Shown here: piece by piece, positions 15,640 through 26,170 of the stretch
Layout: each line of letters opens with the position of its first letter
How positions within the stretch are numbered: position 1 is the first letter of the stretch
Assembly: GCF_050586345.1 (NCBI RefSeq)
Contig: NZ_JBOCEF010000012.1
Span: forward strand, 31,106 to 95,105
From: JBOCEF01 sp050586345
Lineage (GTDB): Bacteria; Pseudomonadota; Alphaproteobacteria; Rhodobacterales; Rhodobacteraceae
DNA length: 64,000 nucleotides
Direction: 5' to 3'
The notes under the pieces: generated by a model
What the model was told of the DNA's origin: nothing
The model's input: the letters and a program-made list of their open reading frames with translations, nothing else
Database searches by the model: none
Translations under genes and position numbers: made by a program

Positions 15640-16869
15640 ATGATCGCCAAGCTCGACGCCATGCGGTGGCGCCTCGACGCAACGCCCCACCTCGTGCGCC
15701 TCGGGCGCCTGTTCTCGGACACCGTGCTGCTGCGGGTGGACGGGGACGAATTCTACCTGACCTTCGAGAAGGGCCGCCTCGTCGACGCGACCCCGGGCCC
15801 GAGCCGCAAGACGCCGTGGCGCTTCGCCTTTTCAACGGATGCCGCGGCGCTGGAAGCGTTCTGGCAGGCCGCCCCCGCGCCGGGCTTCCACGACATCTTC
15901 GGGCTGGTGAAGATCGGCCGCGGGTCGATCGACGGCGACATCCTGGCGCTGGTCAAGAACCTGCGCTTCTTCAAGGAATTCATGGCGCTGGGCCGCGAAC
16001 CGGCCCCCGCCGCCGCCCCGGCGCCCGCGCCGCAGGGGATCGAGCCGATCACGGGGCGCTACGTGCACCTCACCCTCTCGGGCCGTCCGCACCGGGTCTA
16101 TTTCGAGGAGGCCGGGCAGGGCCGCCCGGTCCTCTGCCTGCACACCGCCGGCGCCCATACCGGCCAGTGGCGCGCGCAGATGAACGACGCGGAGATCACC
16201 GACAGCCACCGCCTGATCGCCTTCGACATGCCCTGGCACGGCAAATCCCTGCCGCCCGAGGGCTGGGAGACGGAAGAATACCTTCTCACCACCGAGGCCT
16301 ATATCGAGACGGTCCTCGCCATGGTCGACGCGCTGGGCCTCGAGAAGCCGATCCTCGCGGGGGTGTCCATGGGCGGGCGCATCGCGCTGCAGCTCGCCGC
16401 CCTGCACCCGGAGAAATTCTCGGGCTTCATCGCCATCGAGGCGTCGGATTTCCAGCCCGCCTGGTACGATATCGACTGGTTCCACCGCCCCGATGCGCAT
16501 GGGGGCGAGATGGGCGCCGCCCTCGTCTCGGCCAACATCACCCCCCACGCGCCGGGCGCCGACCGCTGGGCGACGCAGTGGATGTTCATGCAATCCGGCC
16601 CCGGCGTGTTCCGCGGCGACCTGAGCTTTTACACGCGGGATGACAGCCTGATCGGGCGCCTCGGGGCCATCGACACGTCGAAAACCCCCGTCCACATCAT
16701 CGTCGGCGCCTATGACCTGACCTGCACGCCCGAGGACGCGCAGCGCACCGCGGACGCCATCGACGGCGCGACCATCGCGGTCATGGACGAAGTCGGCCAC
16801 TTCCCGATGTCCGAGCACCCCGAGGGGTTCCGGCCTTTCTTCCTGGACGCCCTCGCCCGCATGGGCTGA
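15640..16869 (+). CDS. Alpha/beta hydrolase with N-terminal SCP2-like domain
   Basis: A 409-residue protein from ATG 15640 with AAAGGAG upstream. Residues 1 to about 125 (LFSDTVLLRVDGDEFYLTFEKGRL) look like an SCP2/sterol-carrier-like lipid or hydrophobe-binding fold, followed by an Ala/Pro linker (about 127-138). The rest is an alpha/beta hydrolase: nucleophile Ser243 in GVSMGG, Asp359 (VGAYDLTC), His387 (EVGHFPMSEHP), oxyanion region CLHTAGAHTGQW. It is divergent from catA and probably shares its regulator. Enol-lactone hydrolysis or hydrolysis of an aromatic ester or thioester entering the cat pathway are possible. The fusion argues against a plain CatD. Confidence 0.78.
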   Translation: MIAKLDAMRWRLDATPHLVRLGRLFSDTVLLRVDGDEFYLTFEKGRLVDATPGPSRKTPWRFAFSTDAAALEAFWQAAPAPGFHDIFGLVKIGRGSIDGDILALVKNLRFFKEFMALGREPAPAAAPAPAPQGIEPITGRYVHLTLSGRPHRVYFEEAGQGRPVLCLHTAGAHTGQWRAQMNDAEITDSHRLIAFDMPWHGKSLPPEGWETEEYLLTTEAYIETVLAMVDALGLEKPILAGVSMGGRIALQLAALHPEKFSGFIAIEASDFQPAWYDIDWFHRPDAHGGEMGAALVSANITPHAPGADRWATQWMFMQSGPGVFRGDLSFYTRDDSLIGRLGAIDTSKTPVHIIVGAYDLTCTPEDAQRTADAIDGATIAVMDEVGHFPMSEHPEGFRPFFLDALARMG

Positions 16870-16901
16870 GGGGAGGCGGGCGGGCCTCGCTCAGGCCCGC
16901 C

Positions 16902-17390
16902 TCACTCCGGCCCGCCGGGCCCGATCTCGTCCTTCACCTGCTCCATCACCACGTGGGTCGAGGTGCTGGACACGTGGGGCATGGCCGAGACCACCTCTCC
17001 CATGACCCGCCGGTATTCGTCGATATCGCGGGTGCGGACCTTCAGCAGGTAATCGAAGGCCCCGGCGATCATGTGGCATTCCACGATCGCCGGGGCCGCC
17101 ATCGCCGCGTCGCGGAACGCCTTCAGCGCAGGCTCGCGCGTGTCCGACAGGCGCACCTCCACGAAGGTCACCCGGCCGCGGCCCATCTTCGCCCAGTTCA
17201 GCCGCGCGCCGTAGCCCTGGATGAAGCCCGCCTTCTCCAGCCGCTTCACCCGCGCCAGCACCGGCGTCTTGCTCAGCCCCGCGCGCCGGGCAAGCTCGGT
17301 CATCGAGATCCGCCCGTCCGCCGCCAGCTCCCGCAGGATCGCGCGGTCCGCACGGTCGAGGCCGTTCTCGTCATATCGTCCATCATCCAT
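16902..17390 (-). CDS. putR: Lrp/AsnC-family regulator, PutR-like
   Basis: A 162-residue Lrp/AsnC protein from ATG 17390 (MDDGRYDENGLDRADRAILREL). HTH at about 12-60 (MTELARRAGLSKTPVLARVKRLEKAG), RAM effector domain after it (ECHMIAGAFDYLLKVRTRDI). It is divergent from putA with 112 bp between starts. In Rhodobacter capsulatus and Agrobacterium, PutR of this family activates putA in response to proline, which fits the absence of a ribbon-helix-helix domain in this PutA. Confidence 0.9.
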   Translation of the reverse strand: MDDGRYDENGLDRADRAILRELAADGRISMTELARRAGLSKTPVLARVKRLEKAGFIQGYGARLNWAKMGRGRVTFVEVRLSDTREPALKAFRDAAMAAPAIVECHMIAGAFDYLLKVRTRDIDEYRRVMGEVVSAMPHVSSTSTHVVMEQVKDEIGPGGPE

Positions 17391-17502
17391 GCTCAAATCG
17401 CTCCGGTCGGACTGCGGATCGGGCGGGAATGGTCTGATCGTCCGCCCGGCCTGCTGTACCATGGGCCGAGCCGCAATTCACCAGCCCCGAAAGCGCCCCG
17501 CC

Positions 17503-20500
17503 ATGAGCACCGCCGCCCATATCTCCCGCCTGTTCGCCGCCATCGAGGCCGGCAAGCGCGCCCCCGAGGGGCCGCTGCTGGCCGATCTCGCCCGCGTCGC
17601 CGCCTTGCCCGCGGCCGAGCGCGCCGCCATCTCGGCCGACGGCGCCGGGCTGGTGCGGGACATTCGCTCTTCGGCGAAACCGGGGCTGATGGAGGTGTTC
17701 CTCGCCGAATACGGCCTCTCGACCGATGAGGGGATCGCGCTGATGTGCCTCGCGGAGGCGCTGCTGCGCGTCCCGGACGCCGAGACGGTGGATGAGCTGA
17801 TCGAGGACAAGATCGCCCCCTCGGACTGGGGCCGCCATCTCGGGCATTCCGCCTCGCCGCTGGTCAACGGGTCGACCTGGGCGCTGATGCTGACGGGGCG
17901 CGTGCTGGACGAGGGCGGGCAGGGGATCGCGGGGCGTCTGCGCGGCGCCGTGAAGCGCCTCGGGGAGCCTGTCATCCGCGCCGCCGTGCAGCGCGCGATG
18001 AAGGAGATGGGCCGCCAGTTCGTCCTCGGCGAGAGCATCGAGGCCGCCATGGACCGCGGCCGCACGCGTGAGGGGCAGGGCTACACCCACTCCTTCGACA
18101 TGCTGGGCGAGGCGGCGATGACCCATGCCGACGCCGCGCGCTACATGGACGCCTACCAGCGCGCCATCGCCGCCATCGCCAAGCGCTGCAAGGGGGATGA
18201 CCCGCGCCGCAACCCGGGCATCTCGGTCAAGCTCTCGGCCCTGTTTCCCCGCTACGAGGTGGCGCAGGAGGAGGCGGCGCTGGCGGCCCTCGTCCCCGCG
18301 CTCGGCGCCCTCGCCCGCCAGGCGGCCGAGGCAGGCATGGGGCTGTCGGTGGACGCCGAGGAGGCGGACCGGCTGGTCCTGTCGCTCAAGGTGATCGAGG
18401 GCGTGCTGTCCGATCCCGCGCTGGAGGGGTGGGACGGTTTCGGCGTCGTCGTGCAGGCCTACGGGCGCCGCGCCCTGCCGGTGATCGACTGGCTGCACGC
18501 GCTGGCGGACAAGCTCGACCGCCGCATCGCCGTGCGGCTGGTGAAGGGCGCCTACTGGGACACCGAGATCAAGCGCGCCCAGGTCGAGGGCCTGGAGGAT
18601 TTCCCCGTCTTCACCCGCAAGCAGGCCACGGATGTCAGCTATATCGCCTGCGCCCGCCGCCTGCTGGACCGGCGCGGCCGGATCTACCCCCAGTTCGCCA
18701 CCCACAACGCCCATACCGTCGCCGCCGTGCTGCGCATGGCCGGGGGCGTCGAGGGCTACGAGTTCCAGCGCCTGCACGGGATGGGCGAGCGGCTGCATGA
18801 CATCATCGTCCAGCGCCGCAAGGCCGCCTGCCGCATCTACGCCCCGGTGGGGGCGCATCGCGAGCTGCTGGCCTATCTCGTCCGCCGCCTGCTGGAGAAC
18901 GGCGCCAATTCCAGCTTCGTGAACCAGATCGTGGACGAGGGCGTCGCGCCCGAGACCATCGCCGCCTGTCCCTTCGCCGCCCTTGAAGGCATGGCCGACG
19001 CGCATCCGCTGATCCCGACGGGGCCGGAGCTGTTCGGGCCTTCGCGGCGCAACTCGGCCGGGTTCGACCTGTCGGACGCCCCCACGCTGGCCCGCATCGA
19101 CGCGGCGCGGGCGGCCGAGATCCCCTCCGCCGGGCCGATCCTCGCCGCCGAGGCCGCGCCCGGCCCGCTGCGCCCGGTCCTCAGCCCCATCGACGGGCAC
19201 GTGGTGGCCGAGGTCGAGGAGGCGGGCCCCGAGGCCGCCGCCGCGGCCCTCGCCGCCGCCCGCCCCTGGACCGCCCCGCCCGAGGCGCGCGCCGCGGTCC
19301 TGCGCGCCGCCGCCGACCTCTACGAGGCCCAGTACGGCCCCCTCTTCGCCGCGCTGGCGGACGAGGCCGGGAAGACGCTGATGGACGCCGTGGCCGAGCT
19401 GCGCGAGGCGGTGGACTTCCTGCGCTTCTATGCGAACGGCGCCGACGCGACGCCGCCGCGCGGGGTCTTCACCTGCATCAGCCCCTGGAACTTCCCGCTG
19501 GCGATCTTCACCGGGCAGGTGGCCGCGGCGCTCGCCACCGGCAACGCGGTGCTGGCCAAACCCGCCCCGCAGACGCCGCTGGTGGCCGCCATGGCCGTGC
19601 GCCTGCTGCACGAGGCCGGGGTGCCGCGCCATGCCCTCCAGCTGCTGCCGGGCGGCGGCGCGGTCGGCGCCGCGCTGACCTCGGACGCGCGCGTGGACGG
19701 CGTGGCCTTCACCGGCTCGACCGAGACCGCCAGGCGCATCCAGGCGGCGATGGCCGAACACCTCGCCCCCGGCGCGCCGCTGATCGCCGAGACGGGGGGC
19801 CTCAACGCCATGATCGTCGACAGCACCGCGCTGCCCGAACAGGCGGTGCGGGACATCATCGCCTCGGCCTTCCAGTCGGCGGGCCAGCGCTGCTCGGCCC
19901 TGCGCTGCCTCTACGTGCAGGAGGACGTCGCGAAGCCGCTGACCGAGATGATCCTCGGCGCCATGGATGCGCTCAGCGTCGGGGACCCATGGAAGCTCTC
20001 CACGGATGTGGGCCCGGTGATCGACCAGGCGGCGCGCGAGGGGATCGAGGCGCATGTCGCCGCGGCCGAGGCCGAGGGGCGGCTGATCCGGCGGCTGGAG
20101 GCGCCCGCGCAGGGCAGCTTCACCGGCCCGGCGCTGATCCGGGTGAACGGCATTGAAGACATCGGGCGCGAGGTGTTCGGCCCGGTCCTGCACATCGCCG
20201 CCTTCAAGGCGGGCGAGGTGGACGCGGTGATCGACGCGGTGAATGGCGCCGGCTACGGGCTGACCTTCGGGCTGCACAGCCGCATCGACGCGCGGGTGCA
20301 GCAGGTGGCGGACCGGGTCGAGGCCGGGAATGTCTACGTCAACCGCAACCAGGTCGGCGCGGTCGTCGAATCGCAGCCCTTCGGCGGCGAGGGTCTCTCC
20401 GGCACCGGGCCGAAGGCGGGCGGGCCGAACTACCTCGCGCGCTTCCGCCGCCCCGAGGCGCGCGTGGTCTCGGCGTCCTGGGAGGCGCCGGCGGACGCGG

Positions 20501-20970
20501 CTGCGGTGCAGGCGGCGCTGGACGCCGCGGCGGGGCAGGGCCGCCCGGTTCCGGCGCGCGAGATGCCGGGGCCGACGGGCGAATCGAACCGGCTGCGGAT
20601 GGTCCCGCGGGCGCCGGTCCTGTGCCTCGGGCCCGGCCGCGCGGCGGCGGAGGCGCAGGCGCAGGCCGTGCGCGCCCTCGGCGGCGCGGCGGCCGTGGCG
20701 CCGGGGGGCGTGGATGCGGCGGCCCTGCGGGCGCTGACCGGCCTCTCGGGCGTGCTGTGGTGGGGCGATGCGGAGGCGGCGCGGGGCTACGCGGCGGCGC
20801 TCGCGGCGCGCTCCGGCCCGATCCTGCCGCTGATATGCGCGGCGCCGGACCTGGGCCACGTGATGCAGGAGCGGCACCTGTGCGTGGACACCACCGCCTC
20901 GGGCGGCAACGCGCAGCTGCTGGCCGCGGCGGGCGCCGCCGACGTGGCCGAGGGCGCCGAGGCGGCCTGA
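17503..20970 (+). CDS. putA: Bifunctional proline dehydrogenase / P5C dehydrogenase PutA
   Basis: A 1155-residue bifunctional enzyme from ATG 17503 that oxidises proline to glutamate in two steps with FAD and NAD+. The N-terminal helical arm and PRODH barrel are present (RLVKGAYWDTEIKRAQ, PQFATHNAHT, YEFQRLHGMG). The aldehyde dehydrogenase part has SPWNFPLAIFTGQ, the Glu motif AETGGLNAMIVD and the catalytic Cys797 (SAGQRCSALR). There is no N-terminal ribbon-helix-helix DNA-binding domain, so it is not self-regulating and depends on the divergent PutR. A C-terminal extension beyond about residue 985 is Ala-rich. A strong terminator follows. Confidence 0.96.
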   Translation: MSTAAHISRLFAAIEAGKRAPEGPLLADLARVAALPAAERAAISADGAGLVRDIRSSAKPGLMEVFLAEYGLSTDEGIALMCLAEALLRVPDAETVDELIEDKIAPSDWGRHLGHSASPLVNGSTWALMLTGRVLDEGGQGIAGRLRGAVKRLGEPVIRAAVQRAMKEMGRQFVLGESIEAAMDRGRTREGQGYTHSFDMLGEAAMTHADAARYMDAYQRAIAAIAKRCKGDDPRRNPGISVKLSALFPRYEVAQEEAALAALVPALGALARQAAEAGMGLSVDAEEADRLVLSLKVIEGVLSDPALEGWDGFGVVVQAYGRRALPVIDWLHALADKLDRRIAVRLVKGAYWDTEIKRAQVEGLEDFPVFTRKQATDVSYIACARRLLDRRGRIYPQFATHNAHTVAAVLRMAGGVEGYEFQRLHGMGERLHDIIVQRRKAACRIYAPVGAHRELLAYLVRRLLENGANSSFVNQIVDEGVAPETIAACPFAALEGMADAHPLIPTGPELFGPSRRNSAGFDLSDAPTLARIDAARAAEIPSAGPILAAEAAPGPLRPVLSPIDGHVVAEVEEAGPEAAAAALAAARPWTAPPEARAAVLRAAADLYEAQYGPLFAALADEAGKTLMDAVAELREAVDFLRFYANGADATPPRGVFTCISPWNFPLAIFTGQVAAALATGNAVLAKPAPQTPLVAAMAVRLLHEAGVPRHALQLLPGGGAVGAALTSDARVDGVAFTGSTETARRIQAAMAEHLAPGAPLIAETGGLNAMIVDSTALPEQAVRDIIASAFQSAGQRCSALRCLYVQEDVAKPLTEMILGAMDALSVGDPWKLSTDVGPVIDQAAREGIEAHVAAAEAEGRLIRRLEAPAQGSFTGPALIRVNGIEDIGREVFGPVLHIAAFKAGEVDAVIDAVNGAGYGLTFGLHSRIDARVQQVADRVEAGNVYVNRNQVGAVVESQPFGGEGLSGTGPKAGGPNYLARFRRPEARVVSASWEAPADAAAVQAALDAAAGQGRPVPAREMPGPTGESNRLRMVPRAPVLCLGPGRAAAEAQAQAVRALGGAAAVAPGGVDAAALRALTGLSGVLWWGDAEAARGYAAALAARSGPILPLICAAPDLGHVMQERHLCVDTTASGGNAQLLAAAGAADVAEGAEAA

Positions 20971-20992
20971 CCCCCGGCGCCTTGCCATGCGA

Positions 20993-21030
20993 AACGCCCC
21001 GCCGGTCCTCCCGGCGGGGCGTTCTGCGTT
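20993..21030 (+). terminator. putA terminator
   Basis: Perfect 13-bp stem, arms 20993-21005 and 21011-21023, loop TCCTC, followed by CTGCGTTTTT. The convergent gene ends at 21051, so it may serve both directions. Confidence 0.9.
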
Positions 21031-21050
21031 TTTGGCGGCGGGCGGCGGGT

Positions 21051-21596
21051 TCAGAGCGGCAGCGGCGCCTTGGCCAGCCCCTCGGCCACGTCATCGTCGA
21101 TCGGCGTCTCGTAGGTCATCAGCAGGTACCCGAGCACCGAGTAGAAGCCGACCGTGGCGATCAGGTCGATCACCGCTTCGCGCCCGATGGCCTCGGCCAG
21201 CTCGGCCTCCTGTTCCAGCGACAGGCGCTTGTGGTCGAAGAGCGCGTCGACCGCGCGGGCGATCAGCCCGTCCTCGCCCTCGGGCATCCCCTTCAGCGCC
21301 GCGATGCGCGCGTCGTCCCAGCCGAGCAGCCGCGCGCGGTGGACATGGTGCCCCCATTCATAGGGCGAGCCCATCCGGTAGGCGGCGCGCAGGATCACCA
21401 CCTCGGACCGGTCGGGCCCGAGGGCGGATTTCTTCACCACGTGGTCGCGCAGCGGCGCCCAGGCCCGCAGCAGGTCCGGGTGATGCGCCATGGTGCGGTA
21501 GACGTTGAGGGCCGTGGCGAAGCCGCCCTGCAGCTCGGCGGCGGCTTCGGGCCAGTCGGCGTCCTGGATCGGCGGGCAGGGGGATGCGTCGGTCAT
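21051..21596 (-). CDS. Carboxymuconolactone decarboxylase-fold protein (no CxxC)
   Basis: A 181-residue protein from ATG 21596 (MTDASPCPPIQDADWPEAAA). It has the AhpD/CMD all-helical core: TALNVYRTMAHHPDLLRAW, SEVVILRAAYRMGSPYEWGHHVHRA, then DALFDHKRLS and a terminal helix. The EWGHH segment is where peroxidase members carry CxxC; no cysteine pair is present, so it is not an AhpD peroxidase. The His/Glu arrangement is closer to 4-carboxymuconolactone decarboxylases. Whether it joins the aromatic pathway 5 kb away is unknown. Confidence 0.78.
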   Translation of the reverse strand: MTDASPCPPIQDADWPEAAAELQGGFATALNVYRTMAHHPDLLRAWAPLRDHVVKKSALGPDRSEVVILRAAYRMGSPYEWGHHVHRARLLGWDDARIAALKGMPEGEDGLIARAVDALFDHKRLSLEQEAELAEAIGREAVIDLIATVGFYSVLGYLLMTYETPIDDDVAEGLAKAPLPL

Positions 21597-21775
21597 GGGC
21601 TGGGGCCTCTGGCTCGTGACGGGAGCGCGCAGAAGAGCAAGCGCCGCGCCCCGGCGCAAGCGGCGCCGCGGCGGCGGGGCGCAGGCCGGCCCATCGCGGG
21701 CCCGGAGCTGCGCTCCGCCGCCCGCATCCGGCCCGCCCTGCTCCCCTTGCGGGCGCTTGCGGCGGGGGGGGCGCA

Positions 21776-21816
21776 AAACGAAGAACGCCTCCCGCGCGGT
21801 GCGCGGGAGGCGTTCT
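21776..21816 (-). terminator. Terminator downstream of tRNA-Glu
   Basis: Perfect 16-bp stem (21782-21797 with 21801-21816) and a 3-nt loop. On the minus strand it is followed by TCTTCGTTTTGC. Confidence 0.85.
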
Positions 21817-21839
21817 GCGGTCTTTCAACCGCCGTACAG

Positions 21840-21915
21840 TGGTACGCCCAACGGGACTCGAACCCGTGTTTTCGCCGTGAAAGGGCGACGTCCTAGACCG
21901 CTAGACGATGGGCGC
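21840..21915 (-). tRNA. tRNA-Glu(TTC)
   Basis: A 76-nt cloverleaf including encoded CCA. Acceptor stem GCGCCCA/TGGGCGT, D loop TCTAGCGGTCTAGGA, anticodon stem TCGCC/GGCGA with loop CTTTCAC (anticodon TTC), T arm CGGGTTCGAGTCCCG. Confidence 0.96.
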
Positions 21916-22073
21916 TCGCTGTGCGGTGAGAGGGCTTCTACAGACCCGCGCTCGGGGGCGCAAGAGGGGGCGGCGCAGTTTTTTCCAACTTTTTTCAGCG
22001 GCCCGCAGGGCGGCGCCGAACCCCGCCGCGCGGAGGCCTTCCGCGTCCCGCGGGGACCCGAATTCAAGGCCCC

Positions 22074-23849
<1,776 letters not shown>

Positions 23850-23979
23850 GGCCGACCTGATACCCCAGCCGGGGGGCGGTTGGAAATGGCCGCGTCGTCC
23901 CCATAAGCGTCCGGCCCCGCGCCGTCGCCGCGCCGCCGCCGGGCGGGAACGGGGCGCGACTCAGCGACGCGCATCACGC

Positions 23980-24007
23980 TTGAACTTGACGCGCCGCGGA
24001 GTATTCT
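23980..24007 (+). promoter_or_regulatory. Probable sigma-70 promoter of infC
   Basis: TTGAAC (23980-23985), a 16-bp spacer and TATTCT (24002-24007) lie about 110 bp upstream of the infC start, in the only AT-rich patch of the recJ-infC gap. Confidence 0.5.
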
Positions 24008-24122
24008 TACAGAGGGTCCGTCGCCCGGCCATCCGGCTGTCCGCGGCGGCCCGCCTTCCCGCATCACACGCCTGTTCTTCGATGCGGTGAGTTTCCCGTC
24101 AGTTGCAGAGGACCAGAAAGCC

Positions 24123-24668
24123 ATCGCCAGACGCCCGCATCACGCTCCGCCCGTCCGAGACACCGGCCCGCGCGTCAATGACCGCATCCGCGCGACCGAA
24201 ATCCGTCTGATCGACCACGAAGGCGAAAACCGTGGGGTCGTCACCCCCGGCGACGCCATGCGCCTGGCCGAATCCGTCGGGCTCGACCTGGTGGAGATTT
24301 CGCCGACCGCAAAGCCGCCCGTGTGCAAGATCATGGACTTCGGCAAGTTCAAGTATGAACAGCAAAAGAAGGCGGCCGAGGCGAAGAAGAAGCAGAAGGT
24401 CATCGAGATCAAGGAGGTCAAGTTCCGTCCGAACATCGATAGTCACGACTATGGTGTGAAGATGAAGAACGTGACCCGGTTCCTCGAGGACGGCGACAAG
24501 GTCAAGGTCACCCTGCGGTTCCGCGGGCGCGAGATGGCGCACCAGGAGCTCGGGCGCGACCTGCTCAACCGCATCGCCGGCGACACGACCGAGCTGGGCA
24601 AGGTCGAATCCATGCCCAAGATGGAAGGCCGCCAGATGATCATGGTGATCGCGCCCCGCGCGTCCTGA
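24123..24668 (+). CDS. infC: Translation initiation factor IF-3, probable ATC start
   Basis: IF-3 of 181 residues. N-domain RVNDRIRATEIRLIDHEGENRGVV and LDLVEISPTAKPPVCKIMDFGKFKYEQ, Lys-rich linker, C-domain VKFRPNIDSHDYGVKMKNVTRFL. Homologues begin (M)ARRP; here the codon at that position is ATC (24123-24125), followed by GCCAGACGCCCG. AGAGGA at 24107-24112 is well spaced for it. A non-AUG start is the rule for infC in many bacteria (AUU in E. coli), letting IF-3 repress its own translation. The alternative is GTG 24087, twelve codons earlier, which lacks a ribosome-binding site and adds a non-homologous tail. Confidence 0.9.
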   Translation: MARRPHHAPPVRDTGPRVNDRIRATEIRLIDHEGENRGVVTPGDAMRLAESVGLDLVEISPTAKPPVCKIMDFGKFKYEQQKKAAEAKKKQKVIEIKEVKFRPNIDSHDYGVKMKNVTRFLEDGDKVKVTLRFRGREMAHQELGRDLLNRIAGDTTELGKVESMPKMEGRQMIMVIAPRAS

Positions 24669-24693
24669 TCCATCGGCGCCGCCGCGCAGATCC

Positions 24694-24728
24694 AAGGGCC
24701 GCTCCCCCGCCGGGGAGCGGCCCTTTCG
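24694..24728 (+). terminator. infC terminator
   Basis: Perfect 14-bp stem (24694-24707 with 24712-24725), 4-nt loop, ending CCCTTTCG, 26 bp after the infC stop. Confidence 0.88.
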
Positions 24729-24756
24729 CGTGCCCGCCCCCCCGCCCTGCAATTCA

Positions 24757-24809
24757 GTTGAAGTTTCAACGCGAATCCCGCAGGCTGTCCGTCGGTTGAA
24801 ACTTCAACC
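24757..24809 (+). promoter_or_regulatory. Two GTTGAA-N2-TTCAAC operators upstream of the P450
   Basis: Dyads at 24757-24770 and 24794-24809 (GTTGAA, two bases, TTCAAC; the second extended by one G/C pair each side). Centres are 38 bp apart. This is the size and symmetry of MarR-family operators, and a MarR gene is the last gene of the same operon. Autoregulation of the P450-marR operon is inferred. Confidence 0.7.
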
Positions 24810-24894
24810 GCGCGCGACGGGCAGGGAGGCCCCCGCGCAGGGGCGCGCGCCGCGCAAGACGGCCCGCCCCGGTCCATGCCGAGGGAGGAAGCGC

Positions 24895-26148
24895 ATGACC
24901 GTCGACACAGACGCCGCCGCCGCCGAAGAGCTCATCGCCGGGCACATCCCCGCCGCCGCCCACCCGGAGCTGCCGGACTGGGACGTGGACCCCTATGACG
25001 AGGACCTGCTGCGCGACCCCTTCGCCTATTACGCCGCCCTGCGCGACAAGGGCCCGGTGGTGCGCCTGTCGCGCTACGGCGCCCTCGCCGTCGGGCGGTT
25101 CGAGCAGACCCGCGAGGTGTTCTCGGACCACGCCCGGTTCCTCAGCTCCCGCGGCGTCGGGCTCGACGATTTCAAGCTCAGCAAACCCTGGCGTCCGCCC
25201 TCGATCATCCTCGAGGTCGACCCGCCCGAGCACACCCGCGCCCGCCGCGTCATGGCGAAGGCGATGTCGCCGCTGGTGGCGAGGGCGCTCGCCGCCGATT
25301 TCCGCGCCAGCGCCGACGCGCTGGTCGAGGCGGCGCTGGGGCAGGGCCGGATCGAGGCGGTGACCGAATTCGCCGAGGCCTTCCCGACCGAGGTCTTCCC
25401 CCGCGCCGTCGGCATGACCGACCCGGACCGGCGCAAGCTGATCGACTACGGCGCCATGGTGTTCAACTCCATCGGCCCCGACAACGCCCTGCGCCGCCGG
25501 GCGGGGGGGCTGCTGCCCGAGATCGCGCCCTGGATCGCCGCCTCCTGCTCGCGCGAGCGGCTGACGCCGGGGGGCATGGGCGACGCGGTCTATTCCGCCG
25601 CCGACGCGGGCGAGATCACCCATGAAGAGGCCGGGCTGCTGGTCCGCTCCTTCCTCTCGGCCGGGGTCGACACCACCGTCACCGGCATCGGCAACGCGCT
25701 GTGGTGCTTCGCGCAGAACCCCGACCAGTGGGCGGCGCTGAAGGCGGACCCGTCGCTGGTCCGCCCGGCGATCGAGGAGGCGCTGCGCCTCACCTCGCCC
25801 GTCCACACCTTCTGCCGCACCGCCGGGCAGGACACCGAGATCGCCGGCATCCCGGTGCGCGAGGGGACCAAGATCCTCTGCGTCCTCGGCGCCGCCAACA
25901 CCGACCCGGAGAAATGGGAGGACCCGATGGCCTTCCGCGTGGATCGCCGCCCGGTCGGGCATCTCGCCTTCGGCGTCGGCATCCATGGCTGCGTCGGGCA
26001 GACCGTGGCGCGGGCCGAGCTGGAGGCCGTGCTCTCGGCGCTCCTCGCCCGCGTGGACCGGATCGAGCCGGATGGCGAAGCGGTCTGGCGGCCCAACAAC
26101 GCCATGCGCGCGCTCGACCGCCTGCCGCTGCGCCTGGTCCCGCGCTGA
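24895..26148 (+). CDS. Cytochrome P450, CYP199A-like
   Basis: A 417-residue soluble P450 from ATG 24895 behind GAGGGAGGAAG. Haem-thiolate Cys366 in FGVGIHGCVGQTVARAE, ExxR helix EEALRLTSPVHTFCR, I-helix AGVDTTVTG. The segment SSRGVGLDDFKLSKPWRPPS followed by ILEVDPPEHTRAR is very like CYP199A2/A4 of Rhodopseudomonas palustris, which O-demethylate 4-methoxybenzoate and oxidise other para-substituted benzoates. Electrons would come from a [2Fe-2S] ferredoxin and reductase; neither is adjacent here. The MarR gene follows by 22 bp. Confidence 0.87.
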   Translation: MTVDTDAAAAEELIAGHIPAAAHPELPDWDVDPYDEDLLRDPFAYYAALRDKGPVVRLSRYGALAVGRFEQTREVFSDHARFLSSRGVGLDDFKLSKPWRPPSIILEVDPPEHTRARRVMAKAMSPLVARALAADFRASADALVEAALGQGRIEAVTEFAEAFPTEVFPRAVGMTDPDRRKLIDYGAMVFNSIGPDNALRRRAGGLLPEIAPWIAASCSRERLTPGGMGDAVYSAADAGEITHEEAGLLVRSFLSAGVDTTVTGIGNALWCFAQNPDQWAALKADPSLVRPAIEEALRLTSPVHTFCRTAGQDTEIAGIPVREGTKILCVLGAANTDPEKWEDPMAFRVDRRPVGHLAFGVGIHGCVGQTVARAELEAVLSALLARVDRIEPDGEAVWRPNNAMRALDRLPLRLVPR

Positions 26149-26170
26149 GGAAAGGGGCGCCGTCGCCGCC

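Noticed and set aside
17383..20988. 1201-residue minus-strand frame across putA
   Set aside because: Antisense frame created by the third-position GC bias of putA; no family motifs.
21051..21596. AhpD alkylhydroperoxidase
   Set aside because: The fold matches but the catalytic CxxC is absent.
24087..24122. GTG start for infC
   Set aside because: No ribosome-binding site and a non-homologous N-terminal extension; ATC 24123 preferred.
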